Source of the DNA: Linanthus parryae
Lineage: Eukaryota > Streptophyta > Magnoliopsida > Ericales > Polemoniaceae
Assembly: GCA_023055425.1 (NCBI GenBank)
Contig: JALGPY010000007.1
Span: 17,804,001-17,868,000 of the forward strand
Direction: 5' to 3'
DNA length: 64,000 nt
Shown: positions 46,341 through 59,179 of the stretch, piece after piece
How the letters are laid out: the number at the start of each line of letters is the position of its first letter
Position numbering within the stretch: the stretch's first letter is position 1
Position numbers and translations under genes: made by a program
Notes under the pieces: generated by a model
Told to the model about the DNA's origin: nothing
The model's input: only the letters and a program-made list of their open reading frames with translations
Database searches by the model: none

Positions 46341-48285
46341 AAAGGTCTCTTTAGTATTATGTTTAAAATCTATTTCCCACATAATTTCGATAGGACGAAT
46401 TTTACCTCTGCGAGTACTTTAAGAAACTCATTTGACTCTCACAAGTTGATGCCTTCTGGGGGTGCAGTAATCATCGTTATGATTTGGCCAACAAATGACA
46501 CTCGCTTACTCAGGCATTGGCTAGATTAAGATGTAAATATTAATCTATTCAATTGGTAATTCAACCATAAAATACGACTTTCTCAATAAAACTCTTGACG
46601 CCGATTCCCTTTTACACCCAATTAACTTAGAAGCGTTGTTTCCATTTCTGCACGACATATGCAATTTGTATGCCTCCAGCTTGAGTTGTACAAGTGAAAC
46701 TGTCGAGATTCTGGTGGAATTGAGAACGGTGGACGTCGGCGGAGTCATCCTGACTGGAGAAGAACGAAACATAAATGAAGATAAGAGAAAGAGGAAAAAA
46801 CAACATGAAGATTATGCTGTATTCAATATAGTACAACTGGACCAATAAAGCATTTATAGCATGCAGTAACGAAAGAACAAATCTAACAAACTCATGTTGC
46901 TTCTTGAAACTAAAAACCCAGTCATAATTATGATTTCGACATATTGGGCCTATTCTTGATAGTGGTCTTGTGTTGGTGAAAAAAGGTGGACATTGAAATT
47001 GGGCTAAAGAAGCGGGCCTCAGATGGGCCAGATCGGTCTTGCACCCAATCGGCTTGGGTAATGCCCAAAAAATGACCATTTATGATGAGGAGCCGAGTCG
47101 AACTATTAACCTCTATAAATAAGATATGACATAATAAACACAGAATAAGTACTCACGCTCCACTCTTTCCATTAGGGTTACAGTTGTTTCAAAGAGGTTC
47201 ATGAGACGTGCCTGCGCCGCAGGGCGTCTCCTCCTTGTTCCCGACTTCTTTTTCCTTTCTTGACTATCAATGTCTCTTTTACACATTATCGATAGTGATT
47301 CCTTCATGTAAGTATCCCTCATTTGTAAATTTCGTAAATTTGATCTATGAGCAAAATTTGAGTCGATGATGAAGAGAATTTAAGAGATAGGTGCATTGCA
47401 ATATTTATGCTAAGTATGTGATCTAGGAACTTATGCAATCGAAACTCATTGGAGATTTTCGCTTGTTGTGTAGGTCGTTCTGCATCCAGCATGCTTAATT
47501 CATCTATCCTGTAAAGGATAATTTTATTTTTCATTGAATGGCATATCCTCCACTCACAAAATTACCATCATATCTAAGTTTTGATCCCAACAAGAATTTT
47601 ATTTATTTGATGCTTGATAAAAATCTGGTTACATACGGTTACTTAATCAGCCAAATCAAGTTCAAAATGTGGATCTTGTTTATATAGTAATTAGTAATTT
47701 TGTTTAGATCTAAGTTCTATGAATTCATCTTCCCTACTGTTTCCTTAAATTTATCAACAAGCTGGCAAGAAAAAAGATGTTTGATATGTAAGATTCATAT
47801 CAGGTACTATTCTTTATTAAAAAAAAATCATTTGCTTAGAAAAGAAAGGATATCTGATATGTAAGATTCACGAAACATGGGTTCAACATTCAATAAAAAT
47901 GTTTCTCTATTGACGCGCGTAGTTCAGGCTTGATCATAATAATATAAATTAACGTGTTGTAGTCATCAGCTTTTTTTTTAAGAACTCATCTACTTTTTTA
48001 AAGAGAATATTAATATTTATTTTCAGATGAAACTAAATTCACTAATATGAACTGCATTTATTGGTTTTTTTAGTTGGCCCCCAACTGTTACTATGGAAGA
48101 ACAAAATAAGGATAATTGTTACTGACATATCAATGTTTGTGGTAAGTTATCTTCTTCTGTTTTAATTATGTTATTACAAATTTACTTTCGTATTGTCATA
48201 ATGTCTCATTCACTCTATCACCAAAGCAAAATGCAACAAGCTCAAGTGGCCACTTCTCGCATCCACTGTTGGTGGAGTCTCCTAT
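46341..48285. repeat. Intergenic part of the segmental unit, copy 2
   Basis: Matches 36195-38325 and 56011-57940. It holds the second, frameshifted copy of the MDELSML frame (47113-47534, minus strand). A deletion relative to copy 1 removes the segment at about 46897 that corresponds to 36780-36925. No recognised gene. Confidence 0.6.
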
Positions 48286-48288
48286 TTA

Positions 48289-48734
48289 GGGCTAGTTTGG
48301 GAATACTGTGGCGGTGGTGGAAAGCTGCTGTGTGGAAACACTGTAGAAAGCTGCTGTGAATTCTTGATAAAATATTGTCTGGTAAATATTACGTAGAAGC
48401 TGCTGTGAAATATAGATTTAGTAATTTTGTGTTTGGTAAAATCAACTGTGAAGTTATTGTCAGAAGGTAAAATGACAAAAATATATGACACGTGTCATTT
48501 CCGTAAAGATAACTACTGATATTTTAAAAAATTGTAAGGTTAAAATCGGTTGTAGATAAATTAATCAAAAGCACTTTCTGGAAAAGCATCTCCCCCCTTG
48601 CTTCCTGAAAACTGCTGTGGGACAGCAGAAACTGTCCGAAAAAGCAGAAATTTTATTTTTACCAAACACACTAAAACTCCTTCTGCTGTCGGAAAGCAAT
48701 TGTGCTGGCAGCGAAAGCATTCCCAAACTCACCC
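48289..48734. mobile_element. Tourist/Harbinger-like MITE, TTA TSD
   Basis: A 446-bp insert with inverted termini GGGCTAGTTTGGGAATACT and, from the right end inverted, GGGTGAGTTTGGGAATGCT. TTA flanks both sides (48286-48288, 48735-48737). Units A (38316) and D (57931) carry the uninterrupted 'cctatttactcggtatgatt'. The interior is rich in 'agctgctgtg' and its inverse. Confidence 0.85.
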
Positions 48735-48767
48735 TTACTCGGTATGATTACTTCTTCAATTTATTAA

Positions 48768-49123
48768 GGCTTAATTACTTAATGCATATCCCCAGTTTAC
48801 CGAAATTATCACATTGCAACCCCCAGTTCTAGAACTACCTGATTGCATCCCCCATTTGCAATGAAAAAGTCAATGTCCAACTGGGACCGAAATTTCATCT
48901 CAAAATTAACGTACTCGAAGGGCATTATCTGAAACAATGTGATGTGATTGTATCATAGACGATGTGAATTATATGAAAATACCTTTGTTGTGTTTGAATT
49001 TCGTTCCCAGTTTGACATTGACGTACTTTTTACAAATGGGGGATGCAATAAGCTTTTTCTACAACTGGGGGTTGGAATATGATAGTTTCGGCAAACTGGG
49101 GGTATGCATTAAGTAATTAAGCC
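48768..49123. mobile_element. Mutator-type MITE with 9-bp TSD
   Basis: A 356-bp insert with inverted termini of about 38 bp, starting GGCTTAATTACTTAATGCAT and continuing into CCCCAGTTT.CCGAAA, with the same on the other strand at the right end. It is flanked by ATTTATTAA (48759-48767, 49124-49132). The empty site 'caatttattaatgcattc' is at 38334 and 57956. No coding capacity. Confidence 0.9.
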
Positions 49124-49454
49124 ATTTATTAATGCATTCTATAAGCTACAACTTCTGGTGTGTTACCGGTTCCTTTGCTAGGCAATTAAGTTCTTGAACA
49201 TTATCTCATTTAACATTATTGTTGGTGTCTTATTCATTTATCTGATTTCTGATGATGACGGCGGCGGCCGCGGTGGCGGTGGTTCGATGGCGGTAATGGT
49301 GGGACTATTTTTACGATTGGGTTGACTGAATCCTGACTCTGGTATGATTGTTCAACTAGTGTCTGCAACTACTACGACGTATTTAGGTGGGTTCAGACTT
49401 CATTAGATTGAGTCGCGTGCATCGCACCTGAAAACAAATCGTATGGACTTGGCT

Positions 49455-50200
49455 GTTACATAGAACATTTGAAAAGGCGATATTCAAAGACAAAGAGGAG
49501 CAGGTAATTGGAATACAACTTATTTTGTGTTCTCCGAGTTATTTTTCCAACTCTCCACTCGTCCCATCGTTCTTAGATGATATTGATACCCTGTTGATTA
49601 ATGATTAATTCATACAAACAGCGCTACCTCAAGGCATTGGCAGCGAAGGAGGTAGTCAATACAAGGGCAAGAGACCGAGCTGCTTCGTTGCCTAAGAAAG
49701 TGAGATGTTTTAAAGATTTTCAAAACATTCATAGATCTTTTCTTGTCTCACCCATGTATCATTCAACAATTTATGTGTGTGTGTGTGCAGGTTTATGACG
49801 AATGGCTTACAGATCTCGACAAGGACCATATTGAGATTTCAGATCAAATGACGGCATTGCACCAAATGCAGTTGTGATTATCTTGGGTTGTATGTGGCAA
49901 ATGGTTGTCATGTCTGTTCCCTTTTGTATTGCCATTCGCAACTTAGATATGAATGTTTATGGTAAATTTATGTTGTACCGGTGGGTGGATAGACAGTTAG
50001 AAATCATTTACTGTTATTTGGCAAGAGCCAGTTATATTCGGCGTAGACCTCCCAAATCCAGTATAAACAATGTAAAATCTGGCAGTGTGGGAGGCAATAT
50101 ATATCGCGATCTTGTTGTGTACCATTTGCTTCATTGTATTCCTCTTAAGCACTGTCAATTTTCCATGATTTTGTTCATGTATTGACCGTCACTTCAGGAT
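49455..50200 (+). pseudogene. F-box unit C, 3' remnant only
   Basis: Upstream unit sequence (matching up to 'tatggacttggctg' at 38679 and 58300) is joined directly to the middle of exon 4 (49455-49503). Exons 5 (49622-49699) and 6 (49791-49877, TGA) follow, intact and in frame. Exons 1-3 with the F-box, and the gene's own promoter, are missing. About 3.8 kb has been deleted relative to B and D, with a 2-bp overlap (TG) at the join. Confidence 0.8.
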
Positions 50201-50492
50201 TGTTCATTTGGAAACCACATTTGCCCCAAATGGGAGGCCCAATTCCCCTACATATAATGCGTTTAAAGGACTCGGTACAATCTTGGCAAATGAGTAAAGT
50301 TGGATTCACAACTAGCTTTCATCAATAAAAAAAGTCTCTTTAGTATTTATGCTCAAAATCTATTTCCCACATAATTTCGATAGGGCGAATTTTACCTCTG
50401 CTAGTAATTTAAAACTCATTTGACTCTCACAAGTTGATGCCTTTGGTCTTCTGGGGGTGCAATAATCATCGTTATGATTTGGCCAACAAATG

Positions 50493-50918
50493 TGATACGG
50501 GTCCGGTTACACCACTTAGAGATGCGAGTATATCAGACGATGATTCGGACGGGGAGAACAAGCAAACAAGGATACGACTCAGGCGCACGGTGGCTCCGCC
50601 ATCATATTTGAAAGATTACGTTCAGCCCAAGCTGAAACGTTAATCTGATATTTTATTTTAAAAGCTTTTCGTTATTTTTGCGTTATATTTATGTTTTTTG
50701 GACTTTGGGTCAGTTATGATATTTTTATTAAATCCGGGGTTTCTTTTCAGTTCTTTACTCGGATTAGGTTTAGGTCGAACCGACAGGGTTAGTAGTATAA
50801 AAGAGGTGTAATGTTTTTCTAAAGAAATTAAGAAAAGAATTACCCTCATTCTCTCTCTCGTTATTTTTTTGCTTCCTTCGTAACTGTGTGTGTTGTGCCC
50901 TTGTTACCAGAGGTAACA
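50493..50918 (+). repeat. 5' LTR of gypsy element
   Basis: A 426-bp LTR from TGATACGGGTCCGG to CCAGAGGTAACA, the same length as the 3' LTR and about six substitutions different. A 151-bp open stretch at its start is the same sequence that codes for the polyprotein C-terminus in the 3' LTR. 'agtataaaagagg' at about 50795 is a TATA-like box. AAATG (50488-50492) precedes it. Confidence 0.95.
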
Positions 50919-50934
50919 GTGGTGCTTTCATTCT
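50919..50934 (+). other. Primer-binding site of gypsy element
   Basis: TGGTGCTTTCATT (50920-50932) directly after the 5' LTR. The same string follows the 5' LTR of the gag-only element (minus strand, 24986-24973). It is not the usual tRNA-Met site, and I cannot name the primer. Confidence 0.6.
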
Positions 50935-50992
50935 TCTTCGTCGGACGTACAACCGCGGCGAACAAACCTCACCCTCCCACTCACCGGCGACC

Positions 50993-53900
50993 ATGACAGA
51001 GGAGATCTCTGATCGCGGCAAGAACCCCGCCGTTACCCAGGACAACACCCAAAGCTTCTCCAACGAAGCTACGATTGCTGTAATCACCAATCTGCAGGTA
51101 GATATTTACATCCGTCAACGCCGCCGGGATTCCGAAATCGCCGAGATCCGCGATGCGGTCCGGCAGCTGCTGAACAGAGACGCCAGCTACACACCGACGC
51201 CCGCACTTGCGACGCCCACCCTAGCACTTCTGCCAACCCTTGGCCGCCTACCTGTCCATAGCGCGCAGCACGCTGCTTCGGCCTCCACCGCGCAGCTCAC
51301 TGCCTGGCCGCCTCCGGCCCCAACCGCAGCTTGGCAGCCACCACCTTCGCGCCCTAACCCAGCTGGAGGTACAGAACCCAATCCACCAATGCGGGTCGAT
51401 TCCCCCCGCTTCAATGGGGAGGATCCCGTCGGGTGGATCTTTCGAATACAAAAGTATTTCGATTATTATCGTGCGACTGACCCGGATCGCCTACAACTTG
51501 TTGGAATTTTAATTGACAATCCGGCATCCGATTGGTTTCGGTATTACCAATCCAACAATCCCAATGCGACTTGGATGGATTTTTTGTGTGCCGTCAAGCT
51601 CCGATTCGATCCCGGTCACTATGAAGACTACTTGGGCGTGCTCTCTAAGGTTCAGGAAACATCAACACTTATGGCGTATCAAACAGCCTTTGAGGGGGTA
51701 TTGCACAAGATTACAGGAGTTGAAGAAGGAGTTCTCGTGTCTCTTTTTCGGGCAGGTCTCAAGCAGCCCTTACGTCGCGAGTTGACACTGCGTGGACCAC
51801 GCACATTACCCGAAGCTTTCGCTCTTGCTCGAGAATTGTCAGCGGGACAGGAAGAGTTATTCCAGTCCTACATGCCACCGCCAAAGCGTTCTTGGACGCC
51901 TATGATCACACGGGCAGCCCCTTCTCTACCGTCACCCAACACGGGTTCCGCCACTCCTTCGGGTCCCACCACGGGTTCGGCCACACCCCCAATTAAGAGG
52001 ATAACTCAAGCTGAGCATGCCGAGCGTCGCCGTCAGGGCCTTTGTTACAATTGCGACGAGAAATATACACGTGGCCACCATTGTAAGCCACAGTTTTTGC
52101 TACTATGTTCAGGAGAGGATGACGATACAGAGATCCAACCGCCTGCTGAAGAGGACGATCCTGGCATTATCTTGGACAACTTATCTCACCTCAACACTCT
52201 GTCAGGTACTACACACCCTCGCGCTCTTAAGTTGACAGGCACTATTCTCGATGTTTGTGTGCAGGTCCTCATTGATGGGGGTAGCACACATAATTTTATT
52301 CACCCGGTTATGGCGGAACACTTGTCCCTAGTCCTGCATCCGGTTTCTCCGTTTCGCGTCTACGTGGGTAATGGGGAATCTCTCCGCTGCACTTATTATT
52401 GTCCCAACACACCGCTAACCATTCAGGGGACAGTTTTCGATGTGGATCTCTATGTCCTGGCCGTTCACAGCATTGACGCTGTCCTAGGAGTTCAGTGGCT
52501 CCAGACTTTGGGCAAGATATCGCAGGGTTACAGCAATCTGACCATGGAATTCGTTTGGAAGGGCCAGCCACTTGTTTTGAATGGCGTCGATCATGGGCCC
52601 TGCCCAATTTCTTTTAATTCCCTTGTTGCAGAGTGTGCGACTAACCCGCACGTTGATTTTTATGAGCTTCTGGCCATCCCTCTAGAGCAGCAGGACGCCC
52701 CTATTGCGGGGGAATTCCCAGTTGATCTTCCGGCACCGGTTCTTCGCGTCCTATCACAGCATCGGGTTGTTTTTTCGGTTCCATCGGGCTTACCTCCTTC
52801 CCGTGAAAGGGATCATCGTATTCATCTGCAGCCCGGGTCTAAACCAGTGAATGTCCGCCCCTACCGCTACCCATATTTTCAGAAGACAGAGATTGAACAG
52901 CAAGTTCAGGATATGCTCAAACAGGGGGTTATCCAGCCAAGCAACAGTGCATTCTCATCGCCGGTTCTTTTGGTACGTAAGAAGGACGGTAGTTTTCGTT
53001 TCTGTGTGGACTATCGCGCACTCAATGCCGCCACCGTTCCTGATCATTTTCCCATCCCTACGACTGACGAATTGTTCGACGAGCTTGGGGCAGCCTGCTA
53101 TTTCACTAAATTGGATTTGCGTTCGGGCTATCATCAGATCCGGATGCACTCTACTGATATTGAGAAGACGGCTTTTCGGACTCATGATGGCCACTTCGTG
53201 TTCCTCGTCATGCCGTTCGGCTTGACCAATGCCCCATCTACCTTTCAGGCCGCTATGAATCGGATTTTTCGGCCGATGCTCCGCTCCTTTGTGATTGTCT
53301 TTTTCGACGACCTCTTAGTCTACAATACTACTTTGGAGTTACATGCTCAGCACTTGGATCAGGTTCTTCGTCTCCTCTCGGACCATTCTTTTTATGTCAA
53401 GTTATCCAAGTGTTCCTTCGCCGGACTAGCGTTGATTACTTGGGCCATATCATCACTAATGGACAGGTGCAGGCAGATGCACAAAATATTGTCGCCATGG
53501 TTGACTGGCCGACGCCTAGCACTGTGAAGAAGTTACGCGGGTTTTTGGGCTTGACTGGTTACTACAGGCGTTTTATTCGGGATTACGCCTCTATTGCTGC
53601 GCCTCTGACAAACCTTCTTAAGAAGGAGGCGTTCACATGGTCGTCCTCGGCCGATCAGAGTTTTCTTGCCTTGAAAAAGGCCACGACATCAGCCCCTGTT
53701 CTTAGTTTACCTGATTTTACGCAGACATTCGTTTTGGAGACTGATGCTTCTGATAAAGGTGTCGGCGCGGTACTTATGCAACAGGGTCACCCGTTAGCTT
53801 TTTTCAGTAAAAAGCTGGGTCCCCGTCTTCACGCGGCTTCTACTTATCATAAAGAGTTGTATGCAGTAGATGAGGCGGTTCAAAAGTGGCGGCAGTGTCT

Positions 53901-55730
53901 CCTGGGACGTGAGTTCGTCATCCGTAGCGATCAGCGCAGTTTGAAGGAGTTGTTATCCCAGGTTATTCAGACGCGAAATCAGTAGTTTTACATTCGAAAA
54001 CTCATGGGGTTTCAGTTCCGCATTGAGTACAAACAGGGGACTGCTAATCAGGTAGCGGATGCATTATCTCGTCGTGATACCGAAGAGGATTCGGCCTCCC
54101 TATTCCTTTCGGTCATACAGCCTCTTCCTGCGGTTCTTGAGGTAATTCGCCGTGAGACTGAGTCCATGGCCGACTTCCAGGCCTTGGTGGCCGCAGTTCA
54201 GTCAGACCTCAAGCCTCCACACTTCTCCTACATCGACGGTATTCTTTACTACAAAACTCGGATATGTGTAAGTAAGGAGTCCTCTGTTCGTTCTATGTTA
54301 TTACAGGAGTTTCACAGCTCTCCTACGGCGGGTCACCCCGGTGTTGATCGCACATATCGGCGGTTATCGGCGGTCTTCTATTGGCCTGATATGCGCACTG
54401 ATGTTCGTCAATTCGTTTCGGCTTGTCTTGTCTGTCAAACGATGAAGTATTCTACACAGAAACCTGGGGGATTATTGCAGCCTCTTCCTGTGCCCGATCG
54501 TGTGTGGGCAGCCGCATCTATGGATTTCATCACCGGTCTTCCTACGTCTCAGGGATCTACTGCTATCATGGTTGTGGTGGATAGGCTCACCAAATACGTG
54601 CACTTTGTGCCTCTTCCGACGGATTTCGATGCTCCCAGGGTTGCACGTTTGTTTGTTGAGGTAGTTGTCAAACATCATGGATTCCCGGAGTCTATTATTT
54701 CGGACCGCGATGCGATCTTCATGAGTACCTTTTGGCAGGAACTGATGAAGCTTAGTGGCACAACTCTTAAGTTCAGTACGGCGTATCATCCCCAAACCGA
54801 TGGTCAGACAGAGGTGATGAATCGGGGTTTAGAGCAGTATCTCCGCGCTTTTACATCTGAGCAACCCAAACGATGGGTATCCTTTCTTCCATGGGCAGAG
54901 TTGTCTATGAATTGTCGTCACCATGAGGGCATTAATATGTCCCCATACCGTGCCCTCTATGGTCGGGAGCCCCGTCTTTGTTTCCCACGTTACCCACTAG
55001 TGAGACTTCCTCTTCTGTCGGCGAGTTGGTGACGGAACGTTCGGAGATTCTAGCCGATCTAAAGCGCCATTTGCTTCATATGCAACAGCGCATGCGTGAT
55101 CAAGCCAACAAACACCGTCGAGATGTGTCTTTTCAAGTTGGCGATATGGTACTCTTGCGGTTACATCCGTATCGACAACGTTCTTTGGCCCGTCCGCTCT
55201 CTGCGAAGTTAGCCCGCCGCTATTATGGTCCTTTCCCAGTGCGTGAGCGCATTGGACAGGTTGCTTATCATCTGCAATTGCCGGACGGCTGTCGTATTCA
55301 TGACGTCTTCCATGTGTCACTTTTTCGGGCCTTTGTCCCGGACAGCGCATTAGTCCCTCTTCCTTCCTTACCAGACCAGTTTTTTAAAGGCCGACCGGTT
55401 GTTACACCGATTTCAGCATCTGCATCGCGTACAGTATTGGTTGATGGGGTGCCGCAGCAACAGTGGTATGTTTCTTGGTCCGATGGGGCTGCACCGAGTT
55501 GGGAACCCATGTCCCATATTCAGTCTGCATATCCAGAGCTTCAGCTTGAGGACAAGCTGCTTTCCGAGACCGGGGGAGTTGATACGGGTCCGGTTACACC
55601 ACTTAGAGATGCGAGTATATCAGACGATGATTCGGACGGGGAGAACAAGCAAACAAGGATACGACTCAGGCGCACGGTGGCTCCGCCATCATATTTGAAA
55701 GATTACGTTCAGCCCAAGCTGAAACGTTAA
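50993..55730 (+). pseudogene. Ty3/gypsy (chromovirus-type) gag-pol polyprotein, broken
   Basis: In order: gag (FNGEDPVGWIFRIQKYFDYY; zinc knuckle CYNCDEKYTRGHHC at 52041-52082), aspartic protease (VLIDGGSTHNFIHP, about 52266), reverse transcriptase (RFCVDYRALN; MPFGLTNAPSTF; catalytic FFDD at about 53302-53313), RNase H (LETDASDKGVGA, about 53738), integrase (HHCC zinc finger about 54310-54440; core residues in MDFITGLP, SDRDAIF, DGQTEVMNR) and a C-terminal chromodomain-like segment (WYVSWSDGAAPSWEPMSHIQ). Breaks: a frameshift near 53420, TAG at 53983 and a frameshift near 55000. The frame ends with TAA at 55728, 151 bp inside the 3' LTR. The start is uncertain; MTEEISDRGK at 50993 is plausible. 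Integrase before the LTR and the chromodomain place it among chromoviruses. Confidence 0.95.
55569..55579 (+). other. Polypurine tract of gypsy element
   Basis: ACCGGGGGAGT directly before the 3' LTR; the site is inside the coding frame. It matches CGTGGGGGAGT of the gag-only element. Confidence 0.7.
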
Positions 55731-56005
55731 TCTGATATTTTATTTTAAAAGATTTTCGTTATTTTTGCGTTATATTTATGATTTTTGGACTTTGGGTCAG
55801 TTATGATATTTTTATTAAATCCGGGGTTTCTTTTCGGTTCTTTACTCGGATTAGGTTTAGGTCGAACCGACAGGGTTAGCAGTATAAAAGAGGTGTAATG
55901 TTTTTCTAAAGAAATTAAGAAAAGAATTACCCTCATTCTCTCTCTCGTTAATTTTTTGCTTCCTTCGTTACTGTGTGTGTTGTGCCCTTGTTACCAGAGG
56001 TAACA
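55580..56005 (+). repeat. 3' LTR of gypsy element
   Basis: A 426-bp LTR, about 98.6% identical to 50493-50918 by eye. It is followed by AAATG (56006-56010). The pre-insertion site 'ccaacaaatgacactc' is seen in unit A (36371) and B (46488). Confidence 0.95.
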
Positions 56006-56010
56006 AAATG

Positions 56011-58464
56011 ACACTCGCTTACTAAGGCATTGGCTAGATTAAGATGTAATTATTAATCTATTCAATTAGTAATTCAGCCATAAAATACGACTTTCTCAAT
56101 AAACCTCTTGACGCCGATTCCCTCTTACACCCAATTCACTTGAAGACTGTTTACATTTCTGCACGACAAATGCAATTTGTATGCCTCCAGCTTCAGTTGT
56201 ACAAGTGAAAACGTCGAGATTCTGGTGGAATTGAGAACGGTGGACGTCCGTAGAGGAGTCCTCCTGACCGGAGAATAACGAAACATAAGATAAGATAGGA
56301 GAAAGAGGGAAAAACAACATGAAGATTATGTTGTATTCAATAACTGGACCAATAAAGCATTTATAGCATACAGTAACGAAAGAACGAATCTAACGAACTC
56401 ATGTTTAAAGACAATTTTATCCTTCCAGGTTATACTACTATCAATAACATCCATGTGCTTCAATAATACTACATGTCTATCTAGTTTAATTCAATGTGTT
56501 TCGAAACACTTGAGCATCCTATTCCTTGCAAAAAAAAGTATGTTGTTTCTTGAAACTAAACACCAAGTCATAATTATGATTTCTGACATATTGGGCCTAT
56601 TCTTGATAGTGGTCTTGTGTTGGTGAAAAAAGTTGGACATTGAAATTGGGCTAAAGAAGCGGGCCTAAGATGGGCCAGATCGGTCTTGCACCCAATCCGC
56701 TTGGGTAATGCCCAAAAAATGACCATTTATGATGAGGAGCCGAGTCGAATTATTAACCTGTATAAGTAAGATATGACATAATAAACACAGTATAAGTACT
56801 CACGCTCTTTTTATTAGGGTTACAGTTCTTTCAAAGAGGTTCATAAGGCGTGCCTGCGCCGCAGGGCGTCTCCTCCTTGTTCCCGACTTCTTTTTCCTTT
56901 CTTGACTATCAATGTCCCTTTTACACATTATCGATGGTGATTCCTTCATGTAAGTATCCCTCATTTTGTAAATTTCGTAATTTTGATCTATGAGCAAAAT
57001 TTGAGTCGATGATGAAGAGAATTTAAGAGATAGGTGCATTGCAATATTTATGCTAAGTATGTGATCTAGGAAGTTATGTAATCGAAACTCATTAGAGATT
57101 TCCGCTTGTTGTGTAGGTCGTTCTGCATCCAGCATGCTTAATTCATCTAACCTGTAAAGGATAATTTTATTTTTCGTTGAATGGCATATCTTCCACTCAC
57201 AAAATTGCCATCATATCTAAGTTTTGATCCCACAAAGAATTTTATTTATTTGATGCTTGATAAAAATATGGTCACATACTGTTACTTAATCAGCCAAATC
57301 AAGTTCAAAATTTGGATCCTGTTTATATAGTAATTAGTAATTTTGTTTAGATCTAAGTTCCATGATTTCATCTTCCCTACTGTTTCCTTAAACTTATCAC
57401 GATCCGGCAAGAAAAAAGATGTTTGATATGTAAGATTCAAATCAGGTACTATTCTTTATTAAAGAAAACACTTTTTTAGAAAAGGATATCTGATATGTAA
57501 GATTCATGAAACATGGGTTCAACATTCAATAAAAATGTTTCCCTATTGACGCGCGTAGTTCAGGCTTGATCATAATAATATAAATTAACGTGTTGTAGTC
57601 ATCAGTTTTTTTTTTAAGAAGTCATCTACTTTTTTAAAGAGAATATTAATATTTATTTTCAAATGAAACTAAATTCATTAATATGAACTGCATTTATTGG
57701 TTTTTTTTAGTTCAAGAAATTAGAAAAGGCCCCCAACTGTTACTATGGAAGAACAAAATAAGGATAATTGTTCCTGACATATCAATGTTTGTGGTAAGTT
57801 TCTTCTATTTTAATTATGTTATTACAAATTTACTTTCGTACTGTCTTAATGTCTCATTCACTCTATCACCAAAGCAAAATGCAACAAGCTCAAGTGGCCA
57901 CTTCTCGCATCCACTGTTGGTGGAGTCTCCTATTTACTCGGTATGATTACTTCTGCAATTTATTAATGCATTCTTATTAATGCATTCTATAAGCTACAAC
58001 TTCTGGTGTGTTACCGGTTCCTTTGCTAGGCAATTAAGTTCTTGAACATTATCTCATTTAACGTCATAGTTGGTGTCTTGTTCATTTATCATATATCTGA
58101 TGATGACGGCGGCGGCCGCGGCGGTGGTTCGACGGCGGCAATGGTGGGACTACTTTTACGATTGGGTTGACTGAATTCTGACTCTGGTATGATTGTTCAA
58201 CTAGTGTCTGCAACTACGACGACATATTTAGGTGGGTTCAGACTTCATTAGATTGAGTCACGTGCATCGCACCTGACAACAAATCGTATGGACTTGGCTG
58301 AATACTTACAGCCTTTCTGGCTTTCTGCTCTCGTATCCTCTTCTCACTTCTCTTTTCTTTCTCTTTGCTTTGATTTGTTATTTTTAAGGAACGAAAATAT
58401 AAATGAAACCCACTAAATAAAGTGACCCTTATAAACCCAAAAAAGTAAAATAACTAAAATGACC

Positions 58465-58507
<43 letters not shown>

Positions 58508-59160
58508 GACCCATATTTTCTCAGCGTATTTTAAGAAGAAAAAAACAAAAGAAGTTTAAACATCATCGTTTTCTTCTTATTCCCTTCAACCCCGACCTCT
58601 CATTTTACCGATGTGCCCTCATCAAATACATAAAATTACACAACATAAATGTTGAAAATTACACACTGTACACTGCTCTCTCTATCTCATCTCATCTCTC
58701 CCTCTCGGATGTGTTCATCATAACACAACTAAACCACCACCGCCATCTTGTCGTCGCCGAGCTCCTCCCACCGCACCCCACCATTTTCGTCGCCCTCCTC
58801 CTCCTCGCTCGCATCCCCTCTCTCTATTTTGACATCAAGAATTGAGATATCGCCATAGAAAGGATTGCCACAGCCAAGGCCAGCCGCGAATGCCGGGGTT
58901 GAAGTGAATAAGAAGAGAACGATGATGTTTAAACTGTTTTTTTTTCCTTGTTTTTCCTTAAAATACTTTGAGAAAGTATGGGCCTATTTAGTGGGCTTGA
59001 TTTAAATTTACTTTCCTTACATAAACCAAATCAAAACAACGATAAAAAGAAAAGGAAAAAATAAAGAGAGGAGACGAGAAAGCCCGGAAGGCCGTAAGCC
59101 CTGAGCCAAGTCCAAACGGTTGTGTTGTCACGAGCAGTGCACGTGGCTAAATCTAATGAT
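56011..59160. repeat. Intergenic part of the segmental unit, copy 3
   Basis: Continues unit C's 3' flank after the gypsy element and matches 36374-39540. It contains the third copy of the MDELSML frame (56800-57135, minus strand, 111 codons, open), the GGC-rich stretch at 58105-58140 and a long A run at 58466-58506. The poly-Lys frame over that run is an artefact of the A tract. Confidence 0.6.
56800..57135 (-). CDS. Conserved hypothetical ORF in the intergenic unit, copy 3
   Basis: A 111-codon frame matching 37174-37524 residue for residue with few changes (a Leu-Asp-Ala-Glu start and a basic RKKKSGTRRRRPAAQ stretch). Function unknown. Possible exon of a small gene; see copy 1. Confidence 0.3.
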   Translation of the reverse strand: MLDAERPTQQAEISNEFRLHNFLDHILSINIAMHLSLKFSSSSTQILLIDQNYEIYKMRDTYMKESPSIMCKRDIDSQERKKKSGTRRRRPAAQARLMNLFERTVTLIKRA

Positions 59161-59179
59161 GTCTGAACCCATTTAAATA

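Noticed and set aside
54472..54795. Minus-strand frame inside the integrase region
   Set aside because: Shadow of the gypsy polyprotein.
58459..58845. 128-codon frame starting with poly-Lys
   Set aside because: Translation of an A run; the region is non-coding in the other copies.
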